NCBI GenBank assembly: GCA_947034895.1
Contig: OX344764.1
Span: 70,661,348-70,725,347 of the forward strand
Source of the DNA: Rhytidiadelphus loreus
Lineage: Eukaryota > Streptophyta > Bryopsida > Hypnales > Hylocomiaceae
Direction of reading: 5' to 3'
Length of the DNA stretch: 64,000 nt
Each line of letters starts with the position of its first letter. The stretch's first letter is position 1. Both the position numbers and the translations under genes were made by a program. Below, piece by piece: positions 24,369-37,208 of this stretch. The notes under the pieces were generated by a model that searched no databases, had not been told where the DNA came from, and was given only the letters and a program-made list of their open reading frames with translations.

Positions 24369-24946
24369 TAGAAGCCCTTGTATTCCAATTTTGAGCTTCA
24401 AATTTTCATTTTTGGGTCAAAATAGTACTACCCTCCCTCCCTTCCTAAATGGCTAAGGTAGACATCCAATTGGAGTGTATTTGAAAATAGTAAAATAATT
24501 TTTTTTAATAAATAAAAAATATTCAATGTGTAAAACTACCACACATACCTTCATTTCAAATTTCATGTAAAAATGACATACGATGCAAAAATTATGAGCA
24601 AAAAAACACCTATCCAAGGCCAAGGGGACAAAAAATAGGACAAGTGTTTCTTGCAATCACCCTTTCAACCAAAATGTCAATTTTGTTAAATTGATGGTAT
24701 TCTACTATTTTAGTACTTTTTACCATGTACAACCTGATTTGTAAATATACCTTAAGCCTAGCTTACAAAATTTTCTAAAAACGAATTTTTGTACTTTCAT
24801 TTTTTGGAGTCAGAATTGAGCCAATTTCACTAAATTGGCAATTCAACCTTTTGTACTCTTGCAATATGCTAAAAATTCATTTATAAATGAATTCATTTGT
24901 TGATGGGATAGTGGAGCATTGATGTTGGTCTTAGAAGTAGAATGGA

Positions 24947-25863
24947 TTAACAACTAGAGTCCTAAGGCCTTTTTTCATCAAAAACTGCTCAAAACTACTA
25001 ATCCTAGTGCAAATAGCAAAAAATATTTTAATGATATTTTTGCATATCTAACCATGAAATCTTGTAGAATACTAGTATAAAAATGTGTTGAAAAAATTTC
25101 AGACATTTTGTCGTACAAATTTCAAGATAAATGCATTCAAAGTGAATAAATCATTACTTGGGGCACTATAACAAATTAGTTTATAAGATTTCAAATCTTC
25201 TTAACTTAAAAAGTCTGCTCTATAGATTTTGAATTTAAAGTTTTTATCATGCAAAATTGAGTTTAAAATATAAGAAAAATAAAAATTAACAAAATTATGT
25301 GATTTTCATTCTTTAAAAAATTGTTAAATAATTAGAAGAAGGTATATGATAGAAGAAAAGAATAAATCATTAATATCTCTAAGATGAAATGAAACCACAC
25401 TAATCCCAATGGTGAGATTATTTTAAAAATCGAAGTTAATCATGTGGAACTTTTTGTTTCAATAAATTGTGAAAGTTGAAGTCAAAAACAAATCCTATAC
25501 ATTTTTTTTTTAAAGATGCTCAAGTTGTCCTCAAAACAAGATGCTCCATAACTTTTACATCACAAATCCAAAATGGACGAATCAAGGATTTCTATGTAGA
25601 CAAAAACATGAGAACCAAAAAATTATTTCTATTTCAAATTTTTGTTGATTTTTTTCTACTTGTTGAGTTCAATTTTGGAGTTTGGACTTATTGTGGTATA
25701 ACTTTTGCTCTTGGTTAGTAATTGAAATACAATTATATTCCCCTAAAGCTAATAAGTTTTTCTATCATATGAATAATTTTTGAGAAAAATCATAAAAAAT
25801 TGAACTTATAGGAACCTACTTGAATCCATTTTTTCCCCTAAGGGGATAGAGTTTAGGGATTAA
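24947..25863. mobile_element. TTAA-type element, inverted relative to 23436, diverged
   Basis: TTAA flanks lie at 24947-24950 and 25860-25863. The left terminus AGAGTCCTAAGGCC is followed by CTGCTCAAAACTACTAATCC. The right part holds CCCCTAAGGGG then TTTAGGGATTAA. The central phrase CAATGGTGAGATTATTTT is shared with the family. Confidence 0.55.
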
Positions 25864-27373
25864 AATATAAGGTAGCTTATATTTTTTTGGAGACAAAAAT
25901 TAGGAAAATTTTAGACCTGATAAAATTTATTGTAAATTTTCCCTTTTTTTTTCCACCATGGGTTTTCCTTTCATGTCCTAAAAGTATGTGTACATGAACA
26001 TTTATTGAGATATTGATGTCCTAGTCAAAATAATTTCACCTCTACAAACTCAAATTTTCAATAAAATTAATCATTAAAGTTGCACATCAAGAGGTATAGA
26101 AATATGAAGAAAAAATCAATTGATGTTGAGCTTCATCTTCTGTTTTTTCTTTCATCTCTAAGGAATGAATATCATTGATATTTCAATGGAATAAGTCCTA
26201 TTCAAATAAACTATATGTGCCTTTATAAAACCAATTGTTCAATAAAATAGAGCATTAGAGTCATAGATTAAGAGATATGAAGCTCGGAAGACAAAAATAT
26301 ATGCAAGATTCAAACTAGCAACTTTGGGGACCAACTGACTAACTTTGAATTGAAGATGTCAAGGTGGAAACTTAAAAAGGCATGGTGGACATTCAAGTAG
26401 TTAAATAGTTTGGTTGGGATCATGTAAGAGGATGAGATTTCAAAGGGAATTTTTTTTTATAATGCTTTAGATTCCAGTTCATGACATTAGGTTTGGTGCA
26501 CAATTAGAGACACATGTCTAGTTAGCATCTTGCCACCAGAAAACTTACCATCATAGTCTGCTATGAAATGGATTTGGGATAATGGTTTAATTGAGATGGA
26601 AACTCTTTCATTTTGTCAATTATAAACTCTTAAAATTTTCTTGTATTCAAATATAAGGTATCTCCACATACAATTGAATTGTCCTCTTTGTTGGTCAATA
26701 TGTTGTTAGCTACATTGGACATGCCAACATGGAAGGTTCCTAACTTCCCACAACATAGACGTGTTTAATTGGCAGACATGCCTTTCAATAGCCATGACAA
26801 CCTTGTTGCCAATATTGGTTGTTTAAGAACTTTTATTCATTATTTGGATAGTGCAAATAGCAATCTTTATTGGATTTGATGAAGCCAAACATTACATTCA
26901 TGTCTATCAATTAAACATAAAATTCTAGATGAGAAAGAATTATTCATTTATTAATTCATAAAAGTATACATTTATGAAAATTAGTGATATAATCTTGAAC
27001 AAGCTTTGAAACAATTTTTAGAATTCATCTACTTGACTACTTGAATATAGAATACTTTTGTCAAATATTTTGTTAAGTCCAATAATCATCAGTCACATTA
27101 TCCATAACATTACGTTAATATTGACTTGTGGCTTTCTATCTTCTTTAGATTTCTTAGAGCTTTCCTTTTTCAATATTTCACTCAAAAGATTCAATTATAC
27201 TTGCAATTTTTCAAGTGTCTATTTAGGAGAGGAGTGCTATTGCTTGCTTAAAAAGTCTCCATTGTTGAAGACCTTAACTTGTTGAAGGTACCATTAATTG
27301 CAAATACCATTGGAGTATTGGAAAATAATGTCACTATTAATAGATTTGACAATTGCCATTAGAACATTCTATT
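25864..27373. other. AT-rich intergenic DNA, no gene seen
   Basis: No coding signature, tandem array or paired terminal repeat was recognised in these 1.5 kb. Confidence 0.45.
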
Positions 27374-28315
27374 AGAACCCCTAAAGGACCATTGTCCCTT
27401 CGGGGGACAAATGTGTTTTTGGGCAAGTACCTACGGGCTGAAATTTTCTCCTAATATTTTGAAATTTTTTTTGGAGGTAGAAAAGTTGATTATCTTTGTG
27501 GCAATATAATTTTTTTCAAAATCGGTGCTCGGGAACAATAGTTATGACCAAATAAGCTCAAACGAGGGGAGGGCGGGCAGCTCGGGCAGCCCAAAAAAAA
27601 TGGACAAAAATTTGAATTTTATTTTTTATTTTATTTTTTCTCATAGATTATTTTTTTTTCTATTTGGAAAGCTTTGATTCATTTCATTTGGATATATTAT
27701 GAGAAAGTTATGGACATTCTTGTTTTTCGGGCAGTTAGGGCATCTTCTTGAAAAAAATAACTTGTAGAATTCATTTCTGAATGCAATTTTTCAAATTTTT
27801 CAATTTTTTCTTTTGCACATGGTCTGATTTACTTTCTAGAACAATCTCATCATTGGGATTAGTGCATTTTAATTCCATCTAAAATATATGAATATTTTAG
27901 ATTTTCCTTCTATCTCATACCTACTTCTACTTAACAATTTTTTTAAGAATGATAATTAATTTTTTTTTTAATTAATTTTTTTACCTAGACTCTCAACTCA
28001 ATTCTACACTATAAAGATTTAAAGCTCAAAACTCTGTAGTGCAAAAATTTTAAGTTCAAAATGTTTAAAGTCAAAAAATCTAGTCCCGCAATGTGCTGAA
28101 AAACTTGTTTTTTCCACTTTAAACGCAGATATCTTGCAATCTAAGCGGTCAAAAATTTTGAAATTTTTTCCACACTCTCATACTAGTTAGGTGTAAGATC
28201 CTACAGTTAGATATGAAAATAAAACAAATTTTCAATTTTTTTTACTCCTTGCTATAGGTATGGCAGTTTTGAGTGTTTTCTGGCAAAAAAAAGGCCTTGG
28301 TCCTTTAGGGGTTAA
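27374..28315. mobile_element. TTAA-type element (piggyBac-like), well preserved
   Basis: The left end AACCCCTAAAGGACCATTGT is preceded by TAG-A, a mutated TTAA. The right end is GGTCCTTTAGGGGTTAA at 28299-28315. The left subterminal hairpin-like CCCTTCGGGGGAC and the right subterminal AGTGTTTTCTGGCAAAAAA match the inverted copy at 37209-38142 closely. It is non-coding. Confidence 0.68.
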
Positions 28316-29104
28316 TCCTTAAAGTTCCAAAGTCACCCTAAAGAACAAATGAGAATTTGGATAGGCTCATACAATCTTAATTTTTAAATTAATTTTTTGA
28401 AACTTTTTTCTTAAGATAAAAAAAAACATCAACTTTCTAGGAATATAATTTTTATATTGAGGAAAGATTTGATTCATTGGCTATTTGGACTAGTAATGAA
28501 AGAGTTATAGAGAGTCTTGTTTTAAGGGCAATCTAAACATCTTAAAATAAAATAACTTGTAGGATTCATTTTTTCAACTCAAATTTCACAATTTCTCCCC
28601 CAAAAAAATTCCATGTACTTTAGTTTGCTTGTGTTTTTGCCAAAACAATATGACCAATGGAATCAGTAAATTTCAATTCCATCTTAGAACTATTAATAAT
28701 TTAGTTTTCCTTTTATCAATCTCTTACCTACATTTATCTAAATTTTTTTTAAAAGAATGAAAATCAACTTTCTTTTTCTAAATTCTTTTTTCTAGATTCT
28801 CAATTCATATCCTCAAAAAAAAATTAGAAATTCAAAATTAATACTGTAAAAAGTTTAAATTAATAAGAGATTTAGAGTTTTATAATCTAATTGCATAAGT
28901 TGCTAAAAAAAACCTCATCCTTCACTTTAAACATAGGTTTCTTAAAATCTATGAGGCCAAAGTTTCTAAGAAACTTCCAAACACTTTTATACTACTCTAA
29001 TGCAAGATCCTACATTTGGTTGGATGTGCTAAAAAACAACTTTTTAATTTTTTTGCTCTTTACAATAGAAATGGTAGTTTTGGGTGGTTTTGATGGAAAA
29101 TAAA
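28312..29104. mobile_element. Degenerate TTAA-type element abutting the previous one
   Basis: It starts TTAATCCTTAAAGTTCC directly at the TTAA shared with the element ending at 28315. The interior contains AGTTATAGAGAGTCTTG, ATGACCAATGGAATCAG and the right subterminal AAATGGTAGTTTTGGGTGG. The right terminus itself has been lost into the tandem array at 29101. Confidence 0.45.
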
Positions 29105-29205
29105 CCTTCAAACTTTATTTTAACCTTCAAACATAATAAACCTTCAAACCTTCAAAATAAACCTTCAAACCTTCAAAATAAACCTTCAGACCTTCAAGCA
29201 TTCCA
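29101..29205. repeat. Short tandem repeat AAACCTTCAAACCTTCAAAAT
   Basis: About five units of the 21-bp phrase and its 10-bp subunit ACCTTCAAAC occur in a row. Confidence 0.75.
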
Positions 29206-29559
29206 AAATTTTATTTTAATTTGGATATTTTGTAGGTAGGTTTAGGTAATTTGAGAGGAGAAAGAAGCCTCATAAAAGTGTGAAAGACCTCCTTTCACTT
29301 CTCACTTTGCACCCCTTTTCATTTTTTTGTTGTTCGACCGACTCAAAGCCACCCCTTTTCTTTTCATTAAATTTGGCTAGAACGTCGCCACATTTTGGAA
29401 ATTTGGCCATTTGACCAAAAACTTGTTTGGATTGCATTTGGGATTTTGCTCTTTATTTGGTTATTATTGAAGTTTTTCTTGTTAACATTACAAAGAATAT
29501 TAGGGTCCCTTTGAAAAGCCTTGCCATTTGATTATACTCTTAAAGTTTGATTGCTAACC

Positions 29560-31220
29560 ATTTTGTATTTTTGTAGTATTCTTGTTACTATCAATTTATA
29601 GCCAAGCTTCTTGCATGGGATTTCATGACTTCATGTTGTAGAAAATCCCTTTAAAGCCTAAATGCTCAAAATATGTGGTTTTGAGTGTTTTCTAGTGTCA
29701 TTTGGTGACTCATCCCTTAGTGACACGTACCACCTAAAGTGTTTCTATCTTGTAAAACTTAACTCTTAGTGAAAATATCTAGAAGAAAAAAAAAACATTG
29801 AAAAGATACAGATGAGCAGAGAAAGAAGAAGGACGTGGAAAGAAGGAGTTTGGGTGTATTCCAATTGATGTATAAGCACAAAAATACAACATTCAAAAAC
29901 CAAGAATTTAAGATGGAGATGGAAAGAGCGCATGACAACATGCAAATTATAATCAACACCGATTGAATTTTAGGCAACAATGAAGTCGAGGTTAGTCATT
30001 GAACTCTTTATCCAAAACTTCTTGAATTTTCATAAAAAAACACTAAATAGGAGTTTATGTTAGAATTGGAAGTTAGACGTAGGATGAAATCATAAGATTT
30101 TGAAAAATCTAAAAATAGACTTAGAAATAGTTAGAAAATTACATTAGCCATTAAAAATTATTCAACCATCAAAATAGTTAGAATTTATCCAAAATTACTT
30201 TGGATGAAAAGTAGTAGTAAAAATAGATGAAAAAATAGAAAGTTATCAAAAATAATCTTTTAAGGAATCTTAAAATCTAGAGTTATAATAGGCATCAAAG
30301 AATAAAAGTAGAAATAATTTTGAAATTCTACTTTAAAAAAGAATTACAGAAGAATTTTGATGAACAAGTCAATGGTCAACATTCATCTATGAATAAGATT
30401 TACCAAAAAGGTCAAAAGTAAGAATTTTTTATCTTTAAAAAAAAGTAGAAGTAGAACCTAAAAAGATAAAATTAATTAACCGTAGAAGTAAAAGTAAAAT
30501 CCAAAATTATCCAAAACAATATGAACATTTAAGAATTTATCAATTAGGGCAAAAGAGAATCAAGGGGTAAGCTAAGGGAAGAATTCCAAGGAGAATATTT
30601 TCAATATTTGAAAACTAATTTATCCTCAAGAATCAAAAGAATATTGAACAAATTATAATAGAATGAAGTTTTAAACAAAAGTAGGTTAGATTTGGATGAA
30701 AGTCAAACAAAATTGACCAAATCAAGTCAAAGTCAAAAATTAGATAGAAGATTAAAAAAAGAAAATAATCCAAAAATTATAAATGAATTTTGATAGTTAA
30801 AATGCTAGAAATCAACGGATGAAGTTTTAGAAGGTAGATTTAGTGTCAAACTTCATCTGCAAATATCTTTTGGATATTTAAGCCAAATTTCAACTTCTTT
30901 ATCATTTCAAAAAGGGTAAAATTTGACCTACAATTTAGGCTACTTAATTTTTCCACTTAACTAACTCTAGTGGCTCTAAGTTTTGATTATTGAAGCCAAA
31001 AGCCTAGTCTTAGGTACTAATGTGGTTTGATTTGATTAACCATTGCCATTAGGAAAGTTAAGTAGGAACAAACAACAAAAGATCAATTGCTTGGAAGGCA
31101 TAATTGGGTTACACATTGTTAGACACCCTTTAGGAGTTTATTATGACAAGTTAATTAAGAACTTGGTTGTGTACACTATATTCTAAGGGTGGGAATAAAG
31201 CGCCCACAAAGTCCAAGAAC
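29560..31220 (+). repeat. Dispersed exon-bearing repeat, copy a
   Basis: About 1.6 kb is shared in order with 32330-33710 and 58960-60740. Shared parts are a purine-rich leader, a short exon-like segment, then a non-coding body with ATGAAGTT, TCAAACTTCATC, CAAATATCTTTTGG and TTTATCATTTCA phrases, and a terminal GGGTGGGAATAAAG-type block. It could be the 5' part of a retroelement or a duplicated gene fragment. Confidence 0.5.
29913..29990 (+). pseudogene. Exon-1-like segment, copy a, with an in-frame stop
   Basis: An ATG reading frame gives MEMERAHDNMQIIINTD, then TGA, then ILGNNEVE, ending GAG/GTTAGTCATTG. The donor context matches copy b (GAG/GTGAGTCATTG). The stop shows that this copy is not functional. 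Confidence 0.4.
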
Positions 31221-31379
31221 CAAGCTAGTGGCCAATTGACAACCAAAGGGTTAGCCCAGAATAGTTGATTAAAGTAGATCAGTAAGTCATGTTTGTACAA
31301 GTAGTAGTAGCTAGGTGCCTTGATTAGGTAGTCGATTGATTCTACATACCATCATTTGTTTAGAAAGAACCAGATTGGG

Positions 31380-31600
31380 AGGATATCCCCTAAATCAGGA
31401 AGATGTCCCCTGAGAGCTGCGTTGCTAATGCTGTACGTTCTGTAGCAGGGAGGAGGTGAAGAAGATATCCTCTAGTTCAAAAAGATATCCCCTAAGTTAG
31501 GAAGATATCCCTAAGGTCAAGAGGATATCCCTTAAGTAAGGACAATATCCCCTAGGTCAAGAGGATATCCCTTAGGTGAGGAGGATATTCATGAGGTCTT
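31380..31600. repeat. 20-21-bp tandem array, AGGATATCCCTTAGGTCAAG type
   Basis: GATATCCCYTARG recurs about ten times, with GGTCAAG or AAGTAAG spacers. A balanced-composition stretch interrupts it at about 31410-31450. Confidence 0.8.
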
Positions 31601-31639
31601 GAGATTTGATCTTTTTGAAATCAAATATGATTTTTCAAA

Positions 31640-31990
31640 ATTCAAGGCCCGGCTGGTCCAAAACTAGACAAACTAGAGGTCCATTTCAAAAGCCCAAGCC
31701 CTGTTGACCAAAATTAGTCAAATCAGAGGTCATTTCAAAAGTCCAAGTCGTATTGGTAAAAAATTAGACAAATTAGAGGTCCATTTCAAAGTCTAGGCCA
31801 TATGGCCAAAAATTAAACAAACCAGAGTCCATTTCAAAGTCCAAGCCGTAAAGGCAACTTACAAATTAGAGGTTCATTTCAAAGTCCAGCCTTGTAGCAA
31901 GCTAAAAAAAACAAAGGTTTGACATTTCAAGTTACAATAGGTCATGTGTGCCAAGTTCAAAACTAGAGGTTCATTTCAAAAGCTAGGCCA
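31640..31990. repeat. About 60-bp tandem array, six copies
   Basis: The unit reads approximately AAATTAGACAAATTAGAGG, then TCCATTTCAAAGTCCAAGCC, then GTATTGGCC. It recurs from 31655 to 31985 with decreasing regularity. Confidence 0.75.
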
Positions 31991-32329
31991 TCCAGACCAT
32001 CTCCAAACAACACAGATGGTATATTATTTTTTGGACCTATGTCTCTCTCACATCCAAGCCAAATTTCAAAACTAAGTTGTAAAAGTGAAGAAGATTTTGG
32101 AGGTTTGGAAGCTTTGATAGTTTGGAGTGACATAAAAGAATTCTCCAAAAGAATGTGAGCCATCCCTTAGGAAATGTTTGAACCCATTAAACAAGGTTTG
32201 ACTTTGTTAAAGACAATAGAAAAACTATAAAAAAGAAAATAGTTGACTTTTGAGATTCTGAAATTAGTTATTGGATAGAAGAAGTTCATTCTTTAAGTTT
32301 GTTTGATTCCTAGATAAGTTAGCAAGCAT

Positions 32330-33710
32330 TTAGGACTTACTAGATTTGCTTTGAATTACAAGAATATCTTAAAAGAAAAGAGAAAATAAGAAAGAAGTAG
32401 GAGAAAAGAAAAGAAAAGTTTTGAAACAAAGAATAAGGGATTTTTGAATTCTTTCAATTACCATATGTCCTTAACATACTAAATTGAAATAAGGAGCAAA
32501 TACAAAATGGAGATGGATGGCATTGACGATGAGATTTCAATTGCTATATTCAAAGATGGAACCATGAAAGTCATGGAATTTGAGGTGAGTCATTGATTTC
32601 TCTTTTCCCAATTGCTTTATTCTTTTACAAAAAGAATAATAAATTAGAGTTGAAAGTTTGAATTAGAAGTTAGACTTAAAGTCAGACTAGCAGGAAATTT
32701 AGGAAACCAAAATTTGAACTTAGAAATATTTAGGAATTTGTATTAGCTTTTCAAAAAGATATTGAACATTAAAAAGAGACAAAAATTCCAAAAGTTACAC
32801 TTGGATGAAAAATAGTAGTGGAAGTGGATGAAAAGTTAAAAAATTGATGGATGAAGTTCAAAACACCGCTTAATAGTCAAATTTAATCCATGAATAACTT
32901 TTACTAGGAAGGTCAAAAGTATAAGTGTTTAGAAGGCAAAATTAGAACCTTTAAAATAAAAATTATTTTAACCTAAAAATAGCAAGTAAAACCAAAGGTT
33001 AAGGTAGTGGCTAACAATTAAAGAATTTGGATTAAAAGCTTGAAGTGAAACCAAGACTAAAGGTTAGAGTGGAATCTTTTAGAAAATCTTTTAAAGTTTC
33101 CAAAACTACTTTGAGTTTACAAAATAGTTTAGTATTGAAACATTTAGAATAGGATGAAGTTTTGATCTAATTTGGAATAAGTTTGGATGAAAGTCAACAA
33201 AAGTTGACCACATTAAGTCAAATTGAGAGCTTAGGGCCTTAGGCAATAGAATTAAATTTAAGAATAATCCAAAAATCCAAAATCAATTCCAATAATTAGA
33301 TTATTTAGTAGAAATTGACAGATGAAGTTTTAGAATTTAGTTAAGGGCTAAACTTCATCCGCAAATAACTTTAGGAAATTAATTCAAATTCTGTGATCTT
33401 TATCATTTTAGAAGGGGTGTAAAAATCCCTATTATTATTGAGAATATTCAACCTTTGTACTTGATAAATCCCTCATCATTTTAAAATTTTGGTTGCCTTA
33501 GCCAAAATTTGTCATTCCTACTCATTTCCAATTGATTTGATTTAGCATTGCATTTAGATAAAACAACAATAAGAAAAAACAACAAATGTCCTTTGTTTGG
33601 ACGGCACATTAAACACCCCGTATTCAACTAAGTATTTCATTTTCATCTACGACAGAACTTGAGAATCTAATTGTCTATACTTTATATTGAGGGTGAGGAT
33701 AAAGTGCCTA
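32330..33710 (+). repeat. Dispersed exon-bearing repeat, copy b
   Basis: It shares layout and body phrases with copies a and c: purine-rich leader, ATGGAGATGG start, GAG/GTGAGT donor, paired GATGAAGTT and AACTTCATCC segments, and a final GAGGGTGAGGATAAAGTGCC. This is the copy whose exon-like segment lacks a stop and resembles copy a most closely. Confidence 0.5.
32507..32584 (+). other. Exon-1-like coding segment, copy b
   Basis: Twenty-six codons, MEMDGIDDEISIAIFKDGTM then KVMEFE, end exactly at a strong donor GAG/GTGAGTC. Copy c has the same layout (I/V-rich strand, then DGT, then a final Glu before the donor). No downstream exon was identified within the window, so a complete gene cannot be proposed. 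Confidence 0.35.
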
Positions 33711-34290
33711 TATCTATGTGGCCATGAAAACAACAAACTAGGGTTATTGACTCTAGCAAGAACTCATTTAATTTTTTTCCTCAAGTTGATTATTCCTAAT
33801 TTCCTTCTTTTGCAAATTAGATCAAAAACATCAAATCTTAAAGTTTTACAACCTTGACTGAATATCAAACATCTTTTTCAACAAGAATATACTATTATGC
33901 CACGTGGTTGTAAAAACAAAAATTTAGGGTTATTGACTCTAGCAAGTACTCATTATCTTTTTATCCAAGTTGATTATTCTTCTCCAAACTAAATCAAGAC
34001 CATCAAATCTTAGAATTTTATAACCTTGACAAACATCTTCTTTTTCAACAAGACTATGCCATGTGGTCTATGAGACAATGAAAGCAACAAATTAGGATTA
34101 TTGACTCTAGTGTGGACTCATTTCCTTCTTAGCCAAGTTTGTTATTTGTATTCATGTTACCTTCTTCTCCAAACTAGAAGAAGACCAGCAAATCTAAAAA
34201 ACTTTTAGCCTTGTCATACATCTTTTTTTCCAATAAGAATATGCCATTATACCATGTGACTCATGAAAATGAAAGCAACAAATCAGGGAT
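33711..34290. repeat. About 190-bp tandem array, three copies
   Basis: Units near 33711, 33900 and 34065 share GGGTTATTGACTCTAGC, CCAAGTTGATTATTC, ATCAAATCTTA and the closing CAACAAGAATATGCCAT. The third copy runs into the next TTAA-type element. Confidence 0.75.
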
Positions 34291-34328
34291 AATTTAATAT
34301 AAGGGTTGTGAGTAGAGTCACTATTGAT

Positions 34329-35260
34329 TTAACCCTTAAAGGACCGCCACTATACTTTCACCAAAAATGCTTTAAGACTGCCATTTCTAGTAAAAGTACC
34401 AAAATTTTGAAAAAAAACTTTTTTCAACATATTTAACCGTAGGATCTTGTATTATATAGTATCAAAAATATGTGGTAAGAATTTCAGACATTTCCACTAG
34501 GTGGATTGCAAGATATAGGCATTCAAGTGAACTAAAATCATTTTTTTGACCTTGCAAAAAGCAGGGTAGCTGCACTTCACAAGCTCACATTTCTATGGAA
34601 AAATGACCTAAATGGTGGTGCTTCTTCGGATTTGTTTTCCTAGACAAGTTGGCCACATGCTTGAAAAATTTCAGATCATTTGGAATAGTACAACATATAG
34701 GAAAAAAATAGTAAGTAGGTAGTAGTAGAGAATGATTAAAAATACTAAATTATTTACAATTTAAATATGGAATTGAAAATTTCCAATCCCAATAGTCAAA
34801 ATGTTGTAACAATGTATCTACATCCTACAATTTTATTTTTGTCCAAAAATATTGAAAATTGGGTAAAATAAAGGATTTCAAAGTTTATTTTAGAGTAGGG
34901 AATCCAAAACTGCCTGCAAACAAAAAAATTTCATAACTTTTGACTCATTGATCAAAATGGAATGATTTAAAGCTTTTTGTGTATATAAAAATGTAGAAAA
35001 TCAATTCCAAATTTTTGTTTCTGAAAAAAGTGATTTTTTTTTATCTGCCCGAACTGCCCAGCTGGGGAAAAAGTAACATATTGGGCTATAAATTTTGACT
35101 CGTATTTTCAAATGTCATGAAATTTGGTGCATATGAAAGATATTCCTTGCCCCCACATTCTATTAATATTTTAGCCCCAAATATGAAAATCTCCGCTTGT
35201 AGGTACCTGCCCAAAATTTCTATACAACCAAAAAACACAGTCCGGTCTTTTAGGGATTAA
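34329..35260. mobile_element. TTAA-type element, second subfamily
   Basis: TTAA lies at 34329-34332 and 35257-35260. The left end CCCTTAAAGGACCGCCAC precedes the subterminal AAGACTGCCATTTCTAG. The right end is AGTCCGGTCTTTTAGGGA. The interior matches the split element at 430-2270 and the window start. It is 932 bp long and has no coding frame. Confidence 0.65.
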
Positions 35261-35345
35261 GCTGGTAAACATTGAAGTTTTTTTACTCACATGGCTAATT
35301 ACCTGAGGCTACTAGAATCCTTCTTCAAGTAGAAGGCAATTTCAA

Positions 35346-36280
35346 TTAACCTCTAAAGGTCCAAGCATTGTTTTTTTGGCAACAAAGTGATTATGTGCAA
35401 CTCACTACAAATAGAATTTCTTTTTTCTTTCCTTTGAAATTTTCACACAATATGTGCCCAAGATGTAGCTTTTAACCTTTAATTGCTTGAGTGACCAAAT
35501 ATGATCGATTTGAAATTTTAGGCTCATTTTGTAGTGGATAGTTAAATTTTTTTTATTGTTTAAAAAAAATTTAAAGGTCAATAGTGAGGGTTAACAATTG
35601 GAAAATTTTCATTTTTCACTAAAAAAAGTAGACAGTTGATTTTTGAGAGATCCTCAAACATATATATGTATCATTAGTAAAGAGTAAAGCTTGCCACTTT
35701 TACTTCATTTCCCGGGTTTGAATAAAGCTTGTCAATTTCACTTTATTTGAGATCTAAAAATTGTCCTTGATAATTACCCATTTGCTTTGAAAATGGTCCC
35801 AATGGAAAGTGTAAAGTGTTTTCAGAATTTTCACCATTAAAAATTTATACTTGCAAGTGTTGATTTGGAGCCATTTGCAATTTTTACTTATAGAAAAAAT
35901 TGCATTTCATCAATTGCAAGGTGGATAGAGTAATGAGTTTAATAGCTTTTCATGTGAAATTAGGTTTTTTGAGAGTGCATTTTTTAGAGTTCATGTCACC
36001 TCCTATCCCCCCAAAATTTTATATGCAAAATTTTTGAAACATTTTAGGGAAGGGCAACATACTAAAAATAGGATAATTACATTTCTTTTTTTATAATCTC
36101 ACAACTCCTATGCAATTTCACACTCAAAATTGGTATGAGCACTAATAAGCAAGCTCTCTAAGCAGCTATACAATTAGATTTTGAAAAAGAAACAATTTGC
36201 TTCATTGGAAATAACATAAGCCCATACTCTTTTTTTATAGGAAAAACACACTTAGAAAGGCTTAGGCACTTAGGGGTTAA
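35346..36280. mobile_element. TTAA-type element, third subfamily
   Basis: TTAA lies at 35346-35349 and 36277-36280. The left end is CCTCTAAAGGTCC and the right end is AGGCACTTAGGGG. The left subterminal GCAACTCACTACAAATAGA is also found at 45260 and 51730. The right subterminal is shared in reverse with 53237. Confidence 0.65.
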
Positions 36281-37208
36281 GGCACCTTTTAAAAATTTTG
36301 TTTACTATATCTAAATGTTGTATTCTTTAGTGCTTTAAAATCTCTTTTCACTTTTAAAGAAGAAAATATGAAAATTTGACCAATTTAATAATAGTAACTA
36401 GTCATAGTAGCAAAAGTGGCGGTTTGGAAATATCAACCTTAGATCAAAGAGCTAGAGATGAAATTGGAACCATACTCTTCTTACAAGAGAAAGAAAACCA
36501 TCTTAGTTAATGAAAACCATGAAGTTGACCAATATATAACCTTGAAACACCTAACATGACAATTTGTGTCTTTTGGATTATTTTAGATAGACCTCAAAGA
36601 TAAAAAAATGTTTTTTCATCTAATTTCAATTTAGGGGGAGCTTCCAAAATCCAATTTTGATATAAAAATGTCATAAATTCTCTCCTTGTGATGTTGTTTT
36701 AGTTTCCTACATGAGAAAATGGCAAAGCTATGGCTCTTCTTGTAGACAAGTGTCTTTTGATAATTTGTGACCCTTTTCTGAATATGAATTTAAGCCATAA
36801 AAATGAATTTTTATTTATTTTGAGACCAACTATTGAAATAAAGGCTATCAAGTCTAGTTTCTACTACAATTTTAAAATATGGTCTTTTTTTAAATTTGAA
36901 TATGTTATTGCACTTTGGACCTTTGGCCATGGAATATTGATTTCCTAATTTTGCAATAATTATGGTGTTTTATACTATAACTTACATCTATAGAAAAAAT
37001 TTAGGTTTTTAAAACTTATTTTGCATTTGATATACATTTATTTTTAAACATATTTTTCATTTTGATATTTTATGAAATGAATATTATTTCATCCGTAAAC
37101 AATAAACATAAAATATTTTGTTTACATAGAGTTGTGGTCTTGTAGAATAAGAGCATATAAAGGGAAGAACCTGAAGGTTTGAAAAAGTAGTTATAATAGG
37201 CTTGACCA
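36281..37208. other. AT-rich intergenic DNA, no gene seen
   Basis: Only short chance frames occur; no repeat structure was recognised. Confidence 0.45.
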
